Part shown: in pieces, positions 18,149 through 27,048 of the stretch | Numbering within the stretch: position 1 is the stretch's first letter | Layout of the letters: every line of letters starts with the position of its first letter | Assembly (NCBI GenBank): GCA_963825405.1 | Contig: CAWGTB010000003.1 | Span: 434,001-498,000 of the forward strand | Direction: 5' to 3' | DNA from: JACPNO01 sp963825405 | Lineage (GTDB): Bacteria; Acidobacteriota; Terriglobia; Bryobacterales; Bryobacteraceae | DNA: 64,000 bases | Program-made: the position numbers and the translations under genes | The notes under the pieces: generated by a model | The model's database searches: none | The model's input: the letters and a program-made list of their open reading frames with translations, nothing else | What the model was told of the DNA's origin: nothing

Positions 18149-19321
18149 ATGACTTGGAAATCCGTTCTGGCCTCGACTGCGGCCGTGACTGCAGCGGTCT
18201 TGTTCGCCGCCGAGATTCCGAAATTGCCGCCGCCGTTCGCGACTCCCTCCGTCAACAACGGGCCGAAAGTAATCGAGAAGCCGTCCGATGCCGAGTTGAA
18301 GCTCCCGGCCGGTTTCCGGGTGGAGATTTTCGCCGAAGGCTTCGAGAAGCCGCGTTACATGCTGCAAGGCATGAACGGTGAAATTCTGGTGTCGGACGCA
18401 AATGCCGAGAACAAAGGCGTGGTCTACGCCCTCAAAGGCACGGAGCGCAAGAAGCTGATCGAAAAGCTGGACCGGCCCTACGGCCTGGCGTTCTGGAAAG
18501 ATTATCTCTACGTGGGCGAGCCGACTTCCGTAAAGCGCTACAAGTACGATGGCAAAGCGCTCACTGCGGGCCCGGGTGAGGAAGTCGTTTCACTTGCCGG
18601 ATTTGGCCAGGGCCATTGGACGCGCTCGTTGTTGTTCGATAAAGAGGGCAAGAAACTTTACGTCGGAACGGGCTCTGGATCCAATGTTTCCCCAGGCGAG
18701 GATCCGCGGCGCGCGGCCATCAATCGCTATAATCCCGATGGCACCGGCCACGAAATCTTCGTTTCCGGCACCCGCAACCCGATCGGGATTCACTGGTATC
18801 CGGGCACGGAAACGCTGTGGGCCGCGGTGCAAGAGCGCGATCTGCTAGGCGATGACCTGGTTCCGGATTACTTCACCGCCATCAAGCCGGGAGCTTTCTA
18901 CGGCTGGCCCTACGCCTACACCGGTCCACATGAAGACCCGCGCAACAAAGGGCAAAAGCCCGATCTGGTAGCCAAGACCATCGCCGGGGACGTGCAACTG
19001 GGAGCGCACGTCGCGGTTCTCGATTTTGTCTTCTACACCGGGAAGCAATTTCCGGCGGAGTATCAGGGCGGGGCATTTCTAGCGCAGCACGGCTCCTGGA
19101 ACCGCTCGCTACGCGTGGGCCAGTCGATTGGGTTCATCCCGTTCAAGAACGCTAAACCGGCGGGCGAGATGCGGCAATTCGTCACCGGCTGGATGCTCGG
19201 TCCCGAAAAACGCGAAGTCTGGGGACGGCCGGTCGCGTTGATGCAAATGATCGACGGCAGCCTGCTGGTTTCCGACGACGGCGGCAACAAGATCTGGCAC
19301 ATTTCCTACAAACGCCCTTGA
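18149..19321 (+). CDS. Sorbosone dehydrogenase-family PQQ/glucose dehydrogenase-like protein
   Basis: 390 aa with an N-terminal signal (SVLASTAAVTAAVLFAAE). The six-bladed propeller sequence is that of L-sorbosone dehydrogenases: KLPAGFRVEIFAEGFEKPR, RPYGLAFWKDYLYVGEP, HWTRSLLFDKEGKKLYVGTG, VSGTRNPIGIHWYPGT, YGWPYAYTG and LAQHGSWNRS (with HGSWNR, typical of the PQQ-binding face). It would oxidise a sugar or aldehyde in the periplasm. Its stop overlaps the TTG start of a heptaheme cytochrome gene (TTGA), which is the probable electron acceptor. Confidence 0.88.
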   Translation: MTWKSVLASTAAVTAAVLFAAEIPKLPPPFATPSVNNGPKVIEKPSDAELKLPAGFRVEIFAEGFEKPRYMLQGMNGEILVSDANAENKGVVYALKGTERKKLIEKLDRPYGLAFWKDYLYVGEPTSVKRYKYDGKALTAGPGEEVVSLAGFGQGHWTRSLLFDKEGKKLYVGTGSGSNVSPGEDPRRAAINRYNPDGTGHEIFVSGTRNPIGIHWYPGTETLWAAVQERDLLGDDLVPDYFTAIKPGAFYGWPYAYTGPHEDPRNKGQKPDLVAKTIAGDVQLGAHVAVLDFVFYTGKQFPAEYQGGAFLAQHGSWNRSLRVGQSIGFIPFKNAKPAGEMRQFVTGWMLGPEKREVWGRPVALMQMIDGSLLVSDDGGNKIWHISYKRP

Positions 19322-19938
19322 GGCTTTGGCTAGTGGCGGGGCTGGTCGCGCTCTCCTGCGCGGCGCAGACGCCACCGCCTTTTTCCCATCGCCTGCATTT
19401 GAAGCTGGGCTTGCAGTGCCTGGGATGCCACGCCTCCGCCGCGACTAGTACGCAGGCCTCCGACAACAACCTGCCCACAGAGCAGGCCTGCGTGAAGTGC
19501 CACGCCAGCGTGATGATACCACCGCCTCCCCAAACGCTGGTTACGCATTTCAGCCATCGGCAGCATTTACAGATGGGAAATATCGCCAAGTTGCTGGCGC
19601 GGGCCATCGATTCGAAGAGCTATCTTTCCGCGCCGGGCAACATTCGCCAGTATCTGGACTCCGCCACTGCCTGTACGGCCTGCCACCGGGGCATGGAGGA
19701 TTCCGACGCAGTGACGCCGGCTGCGATGCCGAAGATGGCGGATTGCCTGGTGTGTCACGCGAAGATCGAAAACCCGTTCAGTTGCGAAACCTGTCATGCG
19801 CCGGGGCCTGCCTTGAAGCCTGCCAGCCACACAGCGGACTATCTCGAGCGTCACAGCCGTCCCACCGAAAAGTTGGATAAACCCGCTTGCGCGGTTTGCC
19901 ACGGACGGCGCTTTACCTGCTTAGGCTGCCATTCTTAA
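19318..19938 (+). CDS. Heptaheme c-type cytochrome
   Basis: 206 aa from a TTG that overlaps the dehydrogenase stop. Signal peptide LWLVAGLVALSCAAQ, then seven CxxCH sites: CLGCH, CVKCH, CTACH, CLVCH, CETCH, CAVCH and CLGCH at the very C-terminus. Extra histidines (FSHRLHL, FSHRQHL) precede the first sites and are likely distal ligands, as in class III-type multihaem proteins. Placed to carry electrons from the sorbosone dehydrogenase to the respiratory chain. The terminal reductase is not in the window. Confidence 0.87.
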   Translation: MRLWLVAGLVALSCAAQTPPPFSHRLHLKLGLQCLGCHASAATSTQASDNNLPTEQACVKCHASVMIPPPPQTLVTHFSHRQHLQMGNIAKLLARAIDSKSYLSAPGNIRQYLDSATACTACHRGMEDSDAVTPAAMPKMADCLVCHAKIENPFSCETCHAPGPALKPASHTADYLERHSRPTEKLDKPACAVCHGRRFTCLGCHS

Positions 19939-20054
19939 CAATCCTCCGAGCATCGCTTTACGTATGTGTAGGTATAGAGGCAAGAACTGCCCGCATGTGC
20001 CGCAATACCACACCTTTTGTTGGGTTATGCGTCACATAACAAAGGAGCCCCAAA

Positions 20055-20303
20055 ATGGCAGCCGGATTGCTAAAACATGCCTGCATGCCGATCTTGAAGA
20101 TCACCAGTCCCGGACTGCGCACCATTGCGGTGCTGGTCGCCATTTTATGGGGTGCGATCGCGCTTGAGAACGCCATGGTCCGCCATGCCCGCCAGGATAC
20201 GACGCGCGCGCTCGAACGGCTGCGCGATATGCGCCGGAAGCGTGAAGCGGTGCCCGCCAGTTTCCCGCGCGACCCCAAGCCTGCCCGGCCGTCGGTTGGG
20301 TAG
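20055..20303 (+). CDS. Small single-pass membrane protein
   Basis: 82 aa with a good ribosome-binding site (AAAGGAG, 7 bases from the ATG). One hydrophobic segment (LRTIAVLVAILWGAIAL, residues ~21-37) followed by a strongly basic cytoplasmic or periplasmic tail (RHARQDTTRALERLRDMRRKR). No family recognised. Located 45 bp before lepB; may be co-transcribed with it. Confidence 0.6.
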   Translation: MAAGLLKHACMPILKITSPGLRTIAVLVAILWGAIALENAMVRHARQDTTRALERLRDMRRKREAVPASFPRDPKPARPSVG

Positions 20304-20347
20304 TCTATAATTCCGATCAGGGGGCTTGACCACCTCCTCAACTGCGC

Positions 20348-20902
20348 ATGGAGAACGAAACCGGCAAAGATTCGACGGGGCGGGGCGTTCTGGGGGCTCT
20401 CGCCTGGTTGCGCGATCTGGCGTTCTCCGTCGTCCTGGCGGTGATCCTCATCGTGTTCATCTACCAGCCGGTGAAAGTGGAAGGCACCAGCATGATGCCG
20501 GCGCTTACCGATCAGGAGCGGATTTTCATTAACAAGTTCACCTATCGCTTCGGCGCGGCGGACATCCAACGCGGCGACATGGTGGTGTTCTGGTTCCCGC
20601 TCGACAAGACCAAGTCTTACATCAAGCGCGTTATTGGACTGCCGGGCGACGTGGTCACGATTTCTGATGGCACGGTGATGGTTAACGGCCAGCCTCTGGA
20701 CGAACCGTACGTGCCGGAAGAATATCGCGACCGCCAGTCGCTGCCGCCGCACGCAGTTCCGCCGGACAATTACTTCGTCTTGGGGGATCACCGCAGCTCA
20801 TCCAACGACAGCCGCGTCTGGGGGACGGTGGAGCGCAGCTACATCTACGGGAAAGCAGTCTTTGTGTACTGGCCGCTGGAGAAGATGGGGCGGCTGAGGT
20901 AG
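20348..20902 (+). CDS. lepB: Signal peptidase I
   Basis: 184 aa. One N-terminal membrane segment (DLAFSVVLAVILIVFIYQP), the catalytic serine in VEGTSMMP (Ser48) and general-base lysine in YIKRVIGLPGD (Lys93), and the C-terminal box GDHRSSSNDSRVWG. It removes signal peptides from Sec- and Tat-exported proteins at the inner membrane, relevant to the many exported proteins here. Single-pass form, typical of Gram-positive and acidobacterial enzymes. Confidence 0.95.
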   Translation: MENETGKDSTGRGVLGALAWLRDLAFSVVLAVILIVFIYQPVKVEGTSMMPALTDQERIFINKFTYRFGAADIQRGDMVVFWFPLDKTKSYIKRVIGLPGDVVTISDGTVMVNGQPLDEPYVPEEYRDRQSLPPHAVPPDNYFVLGDHRSSSNDSRVWGTVERSYIYGKAVFVYWPLEKMGRLR

Positions 20903-20908
20903 TCAGCG

Positions 20909-21087
20909 AAACCGCTTCCTACGGTCGCGGCTCGCAATGGGCGGGCGACGATCACCGAGCGTTACGATAATCACCGCGTAACGAAAATCACGGCGCGTAG
21001 GAATAATCACCGCGCGTTACGATGATCGCCTTGCGTTACGATAATCACCGTGCGTTACAGAGCCGCGACCAGAGGGAGCGGTTTTTG
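20909..21087. repeat. Repeat island: 19-bp degenerate tandem repeats between inverted flanks
   Basis: The left flank AACCGCTTCCTACGGTCGCG (20909-20929) is the inverse, with changes, of the right flank GCCGCGACCAGAGGGAGCGG (21062-21081). Between them lie about six units of roughly 19 bp, best seen as GCGTTACGATAATCACCGC (copies near 20958, 20975, 20993, 21014, 21034 and 21053 partial). The island fills the gap between lepB and the DUF2905 gene. No ORF is evident inside. Confidence 0.75.
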
Positions 21088-21092
21088 AATTT

Positions 21093-21302
21093 TCAACGTC
21101 TTCCCAGCAGCCAGAGAATCAGCGTCGCTACCAGGCTGAGTACGATGCACGTCGCCAGCGGCAGGTAGATGTGCACGCTTCCCCAGTGAAACGAGAGATC
21201 GCCGGGCAGCCGGCCCAGGCGAAGCGGCAGCTTCGGGCCGTATTCCAGCAGCAGGCCGAGCGCGGCCATCGTGACGCCGAGAATGACGAGCGTGCGGCCC
21301 AT
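21093..21302 (-). CDS. DUF2905 membrane protein
   Basis: 69 aa. Two membrane segments (TLVILGVTMAALGLLLEY and LPLATCIVLSLVATLILWLL) joined by a short loop with RLPGDLSFHWGSVHIYLPL, the conserved core of DUF2905 (G-x-LPGDI...F-P). Function unknown. Downstream of the xylose isomerase gene by 8 bp on the same strand. Confidence 0.8.
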   Translation of the reverse strand: MGRTLVILGVTMAALGLLLEYGPKLPLRLGRLPGDLSFHWGSVHIYLPLATCIVLSLVATLILWLLGRR

Positions 21303-21310
21303 CAGGGTTG

Positions 21311-22557
21311 CTAGATCGAATAGGTCCGGCCGCGGTGCAGGCCTAACAGAATCTGCACCAGGCGGTGGGCGATCAGCTCATGCAGCGTCAGCAGCTCGCG
21401 CGTGGCGGCGGTAATGGCTTCGGCATCGCGCGCGTTGACGGGCTCGCCGCCGGCCTTGAGCGCTTCGGTGGCTTCGTTGATGATCGGGTCGGATAGCACT
21501 TCGCCGGCCATTTCCCAGAGCGTGATGAAGCGATCGACCGCGGTCGGGAAGCTCACCGAGAATACGCCGTGGTTGCTGGTGGTGCGCGGCGGTTTGTAGT
21601 CGAGGTTGAACGGGCCGTTGTAGTCGTGGCTGCGCAGCAGCACCAGCACGTTGAGCCAGTCGAGCGGATTCACCAGGCCGACGGCGATATCGACGTCGTG
21701 CTTCAGCCGGTAGCCGTCATTGATGTCGAAGTGCCAGAGCTTGCCGGCGACCAGCGCCCGGCGAGGGCGGCACGCGGCGCGGCGCCCCACATCAGCTCGT
21801 GCAGATATTCCGGATTGAGGCCCACCATCTCCGGATGCGTGAGCAAACCGGAGGCGATGAAGGCCAGCATGGCGTCGCTGGTGGGCAGCAGGATTTCCGC
21901 CTGCGGCTCGAAGGGCTTGGCCTCCATGCAATGGCTGCAGCGTGGGGCGGCCTTTCTTGGCGGCTACTTCGATATCGCGCTCGCAGGCGGCGTTGAGCGC
22001 TTCGGCATACCAGCGCAGGGTTTGCGTCTCTTCGACCGCGCCCTGCACGTAGTAGCCGAGCGATCCCGGCCAGTAGACGGCAAACTTCGCGCCCAGTTCA
22101 TGGCCGATGTCCACGGTGTTGCTGCACGCGGAAGGCCGCATACTCCCGCACTTGCGGGGGATTCGGCGGCCGGGACTGGCGGCCCAGACCGCGTGATAGA
22201 ACGTCTCGGTGGTCACCATGGAGCATTCCAGGCCGTGCGTCTCGAGAGCTCTTCTGGATGCGGTCGACGATCGCCCACTGCTGGTCTGTGCCCAGCGCAG
22301 CGTTGGGAATGACGTCGGTATCGTGGGTGCACCAATGGCCGATGCCGATTTTGCCGTACTCCTCGAATGACGTCTTCGAAGCCGATTTCGGCGCGCGTGG
22401 GCGCGTGAAAGAGCGCCTGCCCCTGATAGGCAGCCGCCCACTGCGGGCCGGAAATGTAGTATTTACGGCGTTTCTCAGGGCTGTAGGCGCCGCCGCAGGC
22501 GTTCATGAGGCGGTCGACGAGGGCTTGCTGTTGGCTGACGGGAACTGGTTTCATCAT
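21311..22557 (-). CDS. xylA: Xylose isomerase-like protein, multiply frameshifted
   Basis: Joining frames gives about 410 aa resembling XylA: GKIGIGHWCTHDTDVIPN, ELGAKFAVYWPG, NPEYLHELMWG, KLWHFDINDGYRLKHDVD (metal-binding region near the C-terminus of the barrel) and NGPFNLDYKPPRT. The enzyme interconverts D-xylose and D-xylulose. I count seven breaks (near 22365, 22250, 22165, 22145, 22115, 21932 and 21762), each fixed by deleting one base. This is the densest cluster of lesions in the window, so a true pseudogene cannot be excluded. GGAGA precedes the double ATG (22557/22554). Confidence 0.7.
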
Positions 22558-22640
22558 GTCTCCGAATCTGCCATCATAGCGTGCCTCGCTTGACGCTGTC
22601 CCTCGCATGCGCCTACAATGAAGCTAAAGAAGGAGGCCGT

Positions 22641-22811
22641 ATGAGATCTATTGGCTTTCCTGAACTTCTCGTCATTCTAGGTGTAGCAGTGCTGCTGTTT
22701 GGCGGCAAAAAGATACCTGAAGTGGCAAAGGGTTTGGGCGAAGGAATCCGCAACTTCAAGAACGCTCTGAAGAGCGAAGAAGAGAAGGTCGAAGAGAAGA
22801 AGCAGGTCTAG
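22641..22811 (+). CDS. tatA: Sec-independent translocase subunit TatA/E
   Basis: 56 aa from ATG 22641 with AGGAGG 5 bases upstream. N-terminal FPELLVILGVAVLLFGGKKIPE is the TatA membrane helix with the FGxKxLPE-type hinge; the amphipathic helix (GLGEGIRNFKNAL) and a charged tail follow. Forms the twin-arginine translocation pore with TatC (not in this window). It would serve the Tat substrates here, such as the enolase-superfamily and Gfo/Idh/MocA proteins. Confidence 0.93.
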   Translation: MRSIGFPELLVILGVAVLLFGGKKIPEVAKGLGEGIRNFKNALKSEEEKVEEKKQV

Positions 22812-22878
22812 GCTTCACGAGCTGCCCGTACGATGGGCGGATTTCACTCGGCTTCAGAAGATTCTAAAGAAAAGAAAG

Positions 22879-22920
22879 AAAACCCCGCGGACACGAATCC
22901 GGTCCGCGGGGTTTTCTTTT
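22879..22920. terminator. Bidirectional Rho-independent terminator
   Basis: AAAACCCCGCGGAC pairs with GTCCGCGGGGTTTT around a 10-base loop, giving T-rich ends on both strands. It lies between the convergent tatA and HU genes and can stop both. Confidence 0.9.
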
Positions 22921-22943
22921 TGCAGCATGGTGCGCTGCCAGGA

Positions 22944-23246
22944 CTATTTCTTCTTGGGGGGAACAATCGAGTCCTTCGCGGCTTTTGCCACGCGGAACTT
23001 TACCACCTTCTTGGCGGGAATCTTGATCGCTTCCCCGGTTGCCGGATTCCGGCCCATGCGCGCTTTCCGGTCCACGCGAACCAGCCGCCCTAAGCCGGGC
23101 AATACAAACACACCGTTCTTCTTTACTTCACTGATGGCCAGACCCGACAATCCGTCCAGCATCGCTCGCGCGGTCTTGTTCGGAACCTCGCTATGCTCGG
23201 CAAGCGACCGGACGAGTTGGGTCTGCGTCATTCGTTGATTGGCCAT
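22944..23246 (-). CDS. HU/IHF-family DNA-binding protein
   Basis: 100 aa. It has the HU core: TQTQLVRSLAEHSEVPNKTA, ISEVKKNGVFVLPGLGRLV and the DNA-binding arm with RMGRNPATGEAIKIPAKK. The C-terminus is lysine-rich (KFRVAKAAKD to PPKKK). It binds and bends DNA as a dimer in the nucleoid. Separated from the downstream terminator by about 25 bp; a recA paralogue lies 177 bp upstream on the same strand. Confidence 0.94.
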   Translation of the reverse strand: MANQRMTQTQLVRSLAEHSEVPNKTARAMLDGLSGLAISEVKKNGVFVLPGLGRLVRVDRKARMGRNPATGEAIKIPAKKVVKFRVAKAAKDSIVPPKKK

Positions 23247-23423
23247 TCAACCTCCTCAGAGTTGGATTCACACATCGAAACAGGGTAGAAACGGAACGCC
23301 ACCGCGCCGTCCCTTCTGGAAATCGTTATCAATGATACGAAAACGCGAAAGGGGAAGTAAAGCGAAAAAGTGCGAAAAAGCCCGATTTTTCGCAGGTTTC
23401 GTGAGGTTGTGGCGGAAGGGGTA

Positions 23424-24468
23424 TCAGTCGGAGGCAGTGTTGGCGGCCGCGCGAACGGATCCATTTTCTAATCCGGGCGCCGGAATGAAGGCGGCACGGA
23501 GCTCGGAATCGATCTTGACGGCCATCTCCGGATGCTCTTTCAGGAAGATCCGCGCGTTGTCGCGGCCCTGTCCGATGCGCTCGCCGCGGTAAGCTGTACC
23601 AGGCGCCGCTTTTCTCCAGCAGGTTCTGGGCCGCGCCAACGTCAAGCAAGTCGCCTTCTCTGGAAATTCCCTCGCCGTAGAGAATATCGAACTCGGCTTC
23701 GCGAAACGGCGAGGCTACTTTGTTCTTCACCACCTTGACGCGGGTGCGGTTGCCGACGGGGCTGTCGCCATCCTTGATCGCGCCGATACGCCGGATGTCG
23801 AGACGGACGGAAGCGTAGAATTTGAGCGCGCGGCCGCCGGTGGTGGTTTCGGGGCTGCCAAACATCACGCCGATTTTTTCGCGAATCTGGTTGATGAAGA
23901 TCAGGCAGGTGTTAGTGCGCGCCACCACGCCGGTGAGTTTGCGGAGCGCCTGCGACATGAGGCGGGCGTGCAGGCCCATGTGGCTGTCGCCCATTTCGCC
24001 GTCGAGCTCGGCTTTGGGAACCAGGGCCGCTACGGAATCGACCACGACGACGTCTACCGCGCCGGATGCGACCAGCGCTGCGGTGATCTCGAGCGCTTGC
24101 TCGCCGTAATCGGGCTGGGAAACCAGCAGGTCATCCACTTTGACGCCGAGACGGCGCGCGTAGGCCGGGTCGAGCGCGTGTTCGGCATCGATGAAGCCGG
24201 CTTCACCGCCGAGCTTTTGCGCTTCGGCGATCACTTGCAGGGCGATGGTGGTTTTGCCGGAAGATTCAGGACCGAAGATTTCGACAACGCGTCCGCGCGG
24301 AAGGCCGCCCACGCCGAGCGCGGTGTCGACTGAGATGGATCCGGTTGAGATCACCGACACGGGGACTACATTAGTTGAACCTAAACGGAGTACAGATCCC
24401 TTGCCGAACTGCTTGTCCAGTTGGACTAAGGTCTGATCAATGACGCGACGGCGATCCCGCTCTTCCAT
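23424..24468 (-). CDS. recA: RecA recombinase, second copy (frameshifted near C-terminus)
   Basis: About 348 aa after deleting one base of TT/AA at 23591-23592 (SGAWYS joins YRGERIGQGRDNAR). Walker A GPESSGKTT (66-74), Walker B VVVVDSVAALVPK, loop L1 DGEMGDSHMGLHAR and loop L2 INQIREKIGVMFGSPETTTGG are intact, so it could form filaments and hydrolyse ATP. It is clearly paralogous to the copy next to it but divergent at the N-terminus (TNVVPVSV versus KDAIVAVPS) and C-terminus (ends PGLENGSVRAAANTASD). No recX or lexA neighbour. Start MEERDRRR. Confidence 0.88.
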
Positions 24469-24509
24469 GCAGGGGGAGTGCGGGCGCGGCGCGTTTGTTC
24501 TCAGGGAAA

Positions 24510-24573
24510 GTGGGGCAGGTCCCCGACTGGCCCAAACGAATTCTCAAAAAGGCAGGTCGGGGACCTGCCCCAC
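24510..24573. repeat. Inverted repeat of the GGGGCAGGTCCCCGAC family
   Basis: GTGGGGCAGGTCCCCGAC (24510-24527) and its perfect complement (24556-24573) can form an 18-bp stem. The right arm begins directly after the repaired stop of recA (TAA at 24574-24576). Each arm also contains a small internal palindrome (GGTCCCCGACC-like). A single arm recurs at 13742. It may terminate recA transcription or be a REP-like element. Confidence 0.75.
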
Positions 24574-25661
24574 TTATCTGCGCTCGGGCGGCGCCGACGG
24601 CTGGGGCTGGCTTGGGCGGTTCCACTTTCACCGCGGGAACCGGCTCACCGTTCACGGGCACCGGCTTCACCAGGCCCAGCAGCCTTGCGCAGTTCGGTAT
24701 CGACGGCCTGGCGGATATCGTTATTGTCCTTGAGAAATTGCCGGGCGTTTTCGCGGCCCTGCCCGATGCGCTCGCCTTTGTAGCTGAACCACGAGCCGCT
24801 CTTCTCGATCACGTTGTGAGCCACGCCGAGATCGATCAGGTCGCCTTCCTTGGAAACGCCCTCGCCGTAGATGATGTCGAATTCCGCTTCGCGGAACGGC
24901 GGCGCCAATTTGTTCTTGACGACTTTCACTTTGGTGCGATTGCCGATCACGACATCGCCATCCTTGATGGCTGCGATGCGCCGGATGTCGAGGCGGATGG
25001 ACGCGTAGAATTTCAGCGCGCGGCCGCCGGTGGTGGTTTCCGGATTGCCGAACATCACGCCGATTTTTTCGCGAATCTGATTGATGAAGATCAGGCAGGT
25101 TTTCGATTTCGAGACCATGCCGGTGAGCTTGCGCAGGGCTTGCGACATCAGGCGCGCCTGCAGGCCCATGTGGCTGTCGCCCATCTCGCCATCGAGTTCG
25201 GCTTTGGGCACCAGCGCGGCCACGGAATCGACGACCAGCACGTCGATCGAGCCGGACGCGATCAGCGCGCCGGTGATTTCAAGCGCCTGCTCGCCGTAGT
25301 CCGGCTGCGACACCAGCAGGTTGTCGACATCCACGCCGAGCTTGCGGGCGTACGCTGGATCGATGGCATGCTCGACGTCGATGTAGGCCGCCATGCCGCC
25401 CTTCTTCTGCGCTTCGGCGACCACTTGCAGCGCGATGGTGGTCTTGCCGGAAGATTCCGGACCGTAAATTTCGCAGACGCGGCCGCGCGGGAATCCGCCG
25501 ATGCCCATCGCGGCGTCGAGCGAGATCGAGCCGGTCGAGATGGAGGGAACCGCCACGATAGCGTCCTTCGATCCCAGCCGCATGATGGAGCCCTTGCCGA
25601 ATTGCTTCTCGATCTGACCTAGCGTTGCGTCCAACGAGCGGGCGCGCTCTTTGTCTTCCAT
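24574..25661 (-). CDS. recA: RecA recombinase, first copy
   Basis: Canonical RecA starting MEDKERARSLDATLGQ, with AAGGAG 9 bases upstream. Walker A GPESSGKTT (67-75), Walker B VLVVDSVAALVPK, L1 DGEMGDSHMGLQAR and L2 INQIREKIGVMFGNPETTTGG are present. As read, a stop occurs at 24645. Removing one C from GGGCC (near 24674) and one from a CCCC run (near 24612) extends it through a Pro-rich tail (KPVPVNGEPVPAVKVEPP) to TAA at 24574. RecA drives homologous recombination and LexA cleavage. A -10 hexamer lies 33 bp upstream of the start. Confidence 0.93.
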
Positions 25662-25693
25662 GGGAAAAAACTCCTTGGGGGTGGTGAACTTCA

Positions 25694-25699
25694 ATTATA
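25694..25699 (-). promoter_or_regulatory. Putative -10 element of recA
   Basis: A perfect TATAAT on the minus strand, 33 bp upstream of the recA ATG. A convincing -35 is not visible at 17 bp. No LexA-box match that I recognise is present, though the acidobacterial box is not known to me. Confidence 0.45.
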
Positions 25700-25756
25700 A
25701 CATTCGCGTTCAGTGCGGATTGCGCACGATCGGTTACGTTAAGCTGGTGAATTCGC

Positions 25757-26815
25757 ATGTCCTCAGCCGAACACTTGATTCGCCACGAAGAATTGCACAA
25801 GTTTTGCGTGAACCTGTTGATAGCTGCCAGATTGCCGGCCGCGAAATCCGAGTTCGCAGTAGAAACGCTGGTGGCAGCCAACCTGCGCGGCGTGGATTCT
25901 CACGGCGTGCAATTGCTGATGTATTACCTCGAACAACTGGATCGCGGCGATGTGGACCCGCGCACCGATGGCCGCGTGAGTTTCGGAGAGCGGCGCGTGC
26001 CTGCTTTACGACGGCCAGAACGGCATGGGGCAGACAGTCGCGTGCGATTTGCTGCGATCACGCGGTGCGCCTGGCGCGCGCTTCCGGTATCGGCCTGGTG
26101 GTCGCGCGCGATTCCAGCCACTTCGGCGCGGCGGCGTATTGGGGGCAGCGGATCGCGGCCGCGGACATGATCGGTGTCGTCATGTGCAACGCTTCACCCA
26201 TCGTGCCGCCGTGGCAAGGCAAGCAGGGGCGGCTGGGCACGAATCCGATTTGCATGTGCGTTCCCGGCGGGCGAGCAGCCGGCCTGGCTGCTGGACATGG
26301 CGACGACTACCGTCGCGGCGGGCAAAATTCTGAAGGCGTCGCTGAGCGGCGACGCGACGATTCCCGCCGGCTGGGCAATGGATGTGGACGGCGTTCCGAC
26401 GACAGACACGGGGATCGCGATCGAGCATTTGCTGCTGTCGCCGCTAGGCGGATATAAGGGCACGGGACTCGCGATGATGGTGGAAATTCTTTGCGGCGTG
26501 CTGGGCGGCGGCGCGCTGGCCATGGAAATTGGTACGTTGCGTACGGCGGGTCCGATGCGGCCCACCCAATTTTTTCTGGCGATCGATATTCAGCGCTACA
26601 TCCCGCTGGCTGATTTTCGCGCGCGCATGGACCGGGTGATTCGCGACGTGAAATCCGCCGCGCCGGCAGCCGGTTACAGCGAAGTGCTGGTGGCCGGGGA
26701 GCCGGAAGAACGGATGGAGCAGGAGCGGCGGCGCGACGGGATTCCGCTGGCGCAGGGCACGTGGGACAAACTGGCGGAGGCGGCAGGCAGGTTGGGAGTG
26801 GCGGTGCCGGAGTGA
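25757..26815 (+). CDS. Malate/L-lactate dehydrogenase-family (Ldh2) oxidoreductase, frameshifted
   Basis: About 350 aa after three one-base repairs (near 25988, 26041 and 26271). Family features: RGVDSHGVQLLMYYLEQL at the N-terminus, DGQNGMGQTVA, SGIGLVVARDSSHFGAAAYWG, SPIVPPWQGKQGRLGTNPICM, LLDMATTTVAAGKIL and PLGGYKGTGLAMMVEIL. These NAD(P)-dependent enzymes reduce 2-oxo acids (malate, ureidoglycolate, 2,3-diketogulonate and similar). Each break is a single extra base. Divergent from recA by 95 bp. Confidence 0.83.
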
Positions 26816-27048
26816 TGGCACGGCGCTAGCGGCCGCGGTCTTCGCCGATTAGCTTTGCACCGTCAGAAGTCTTCGGGAGAGAGAGTACGAATCGCTCAAG
26901 TTATTTTCTGGACGCCTGTATCCGCCGGAATTTCGCCAGTACTGCTGCCTCGCGCGGGTGACTTTCATATCACTATGATCGGCCAACTTAGAACTGAGAT
27001 TACGATGGCAGCCGTCTCGGCGGTTTTAGTACGGAGTAGAATGTAGCG

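Noticed and set aside
19958..20791. A 277-codon minus-strand frame across the small membrane protein and lepB genes
   Set aside because: It opposes two genes with good ribosome-binding sites and clear motifs; no supporting feature.
20943..21060. Possible CRISPR array
   Set aside because: Units are directly adjacent, imperfect and about 19 bp, with no unique spacers and no cas genes.
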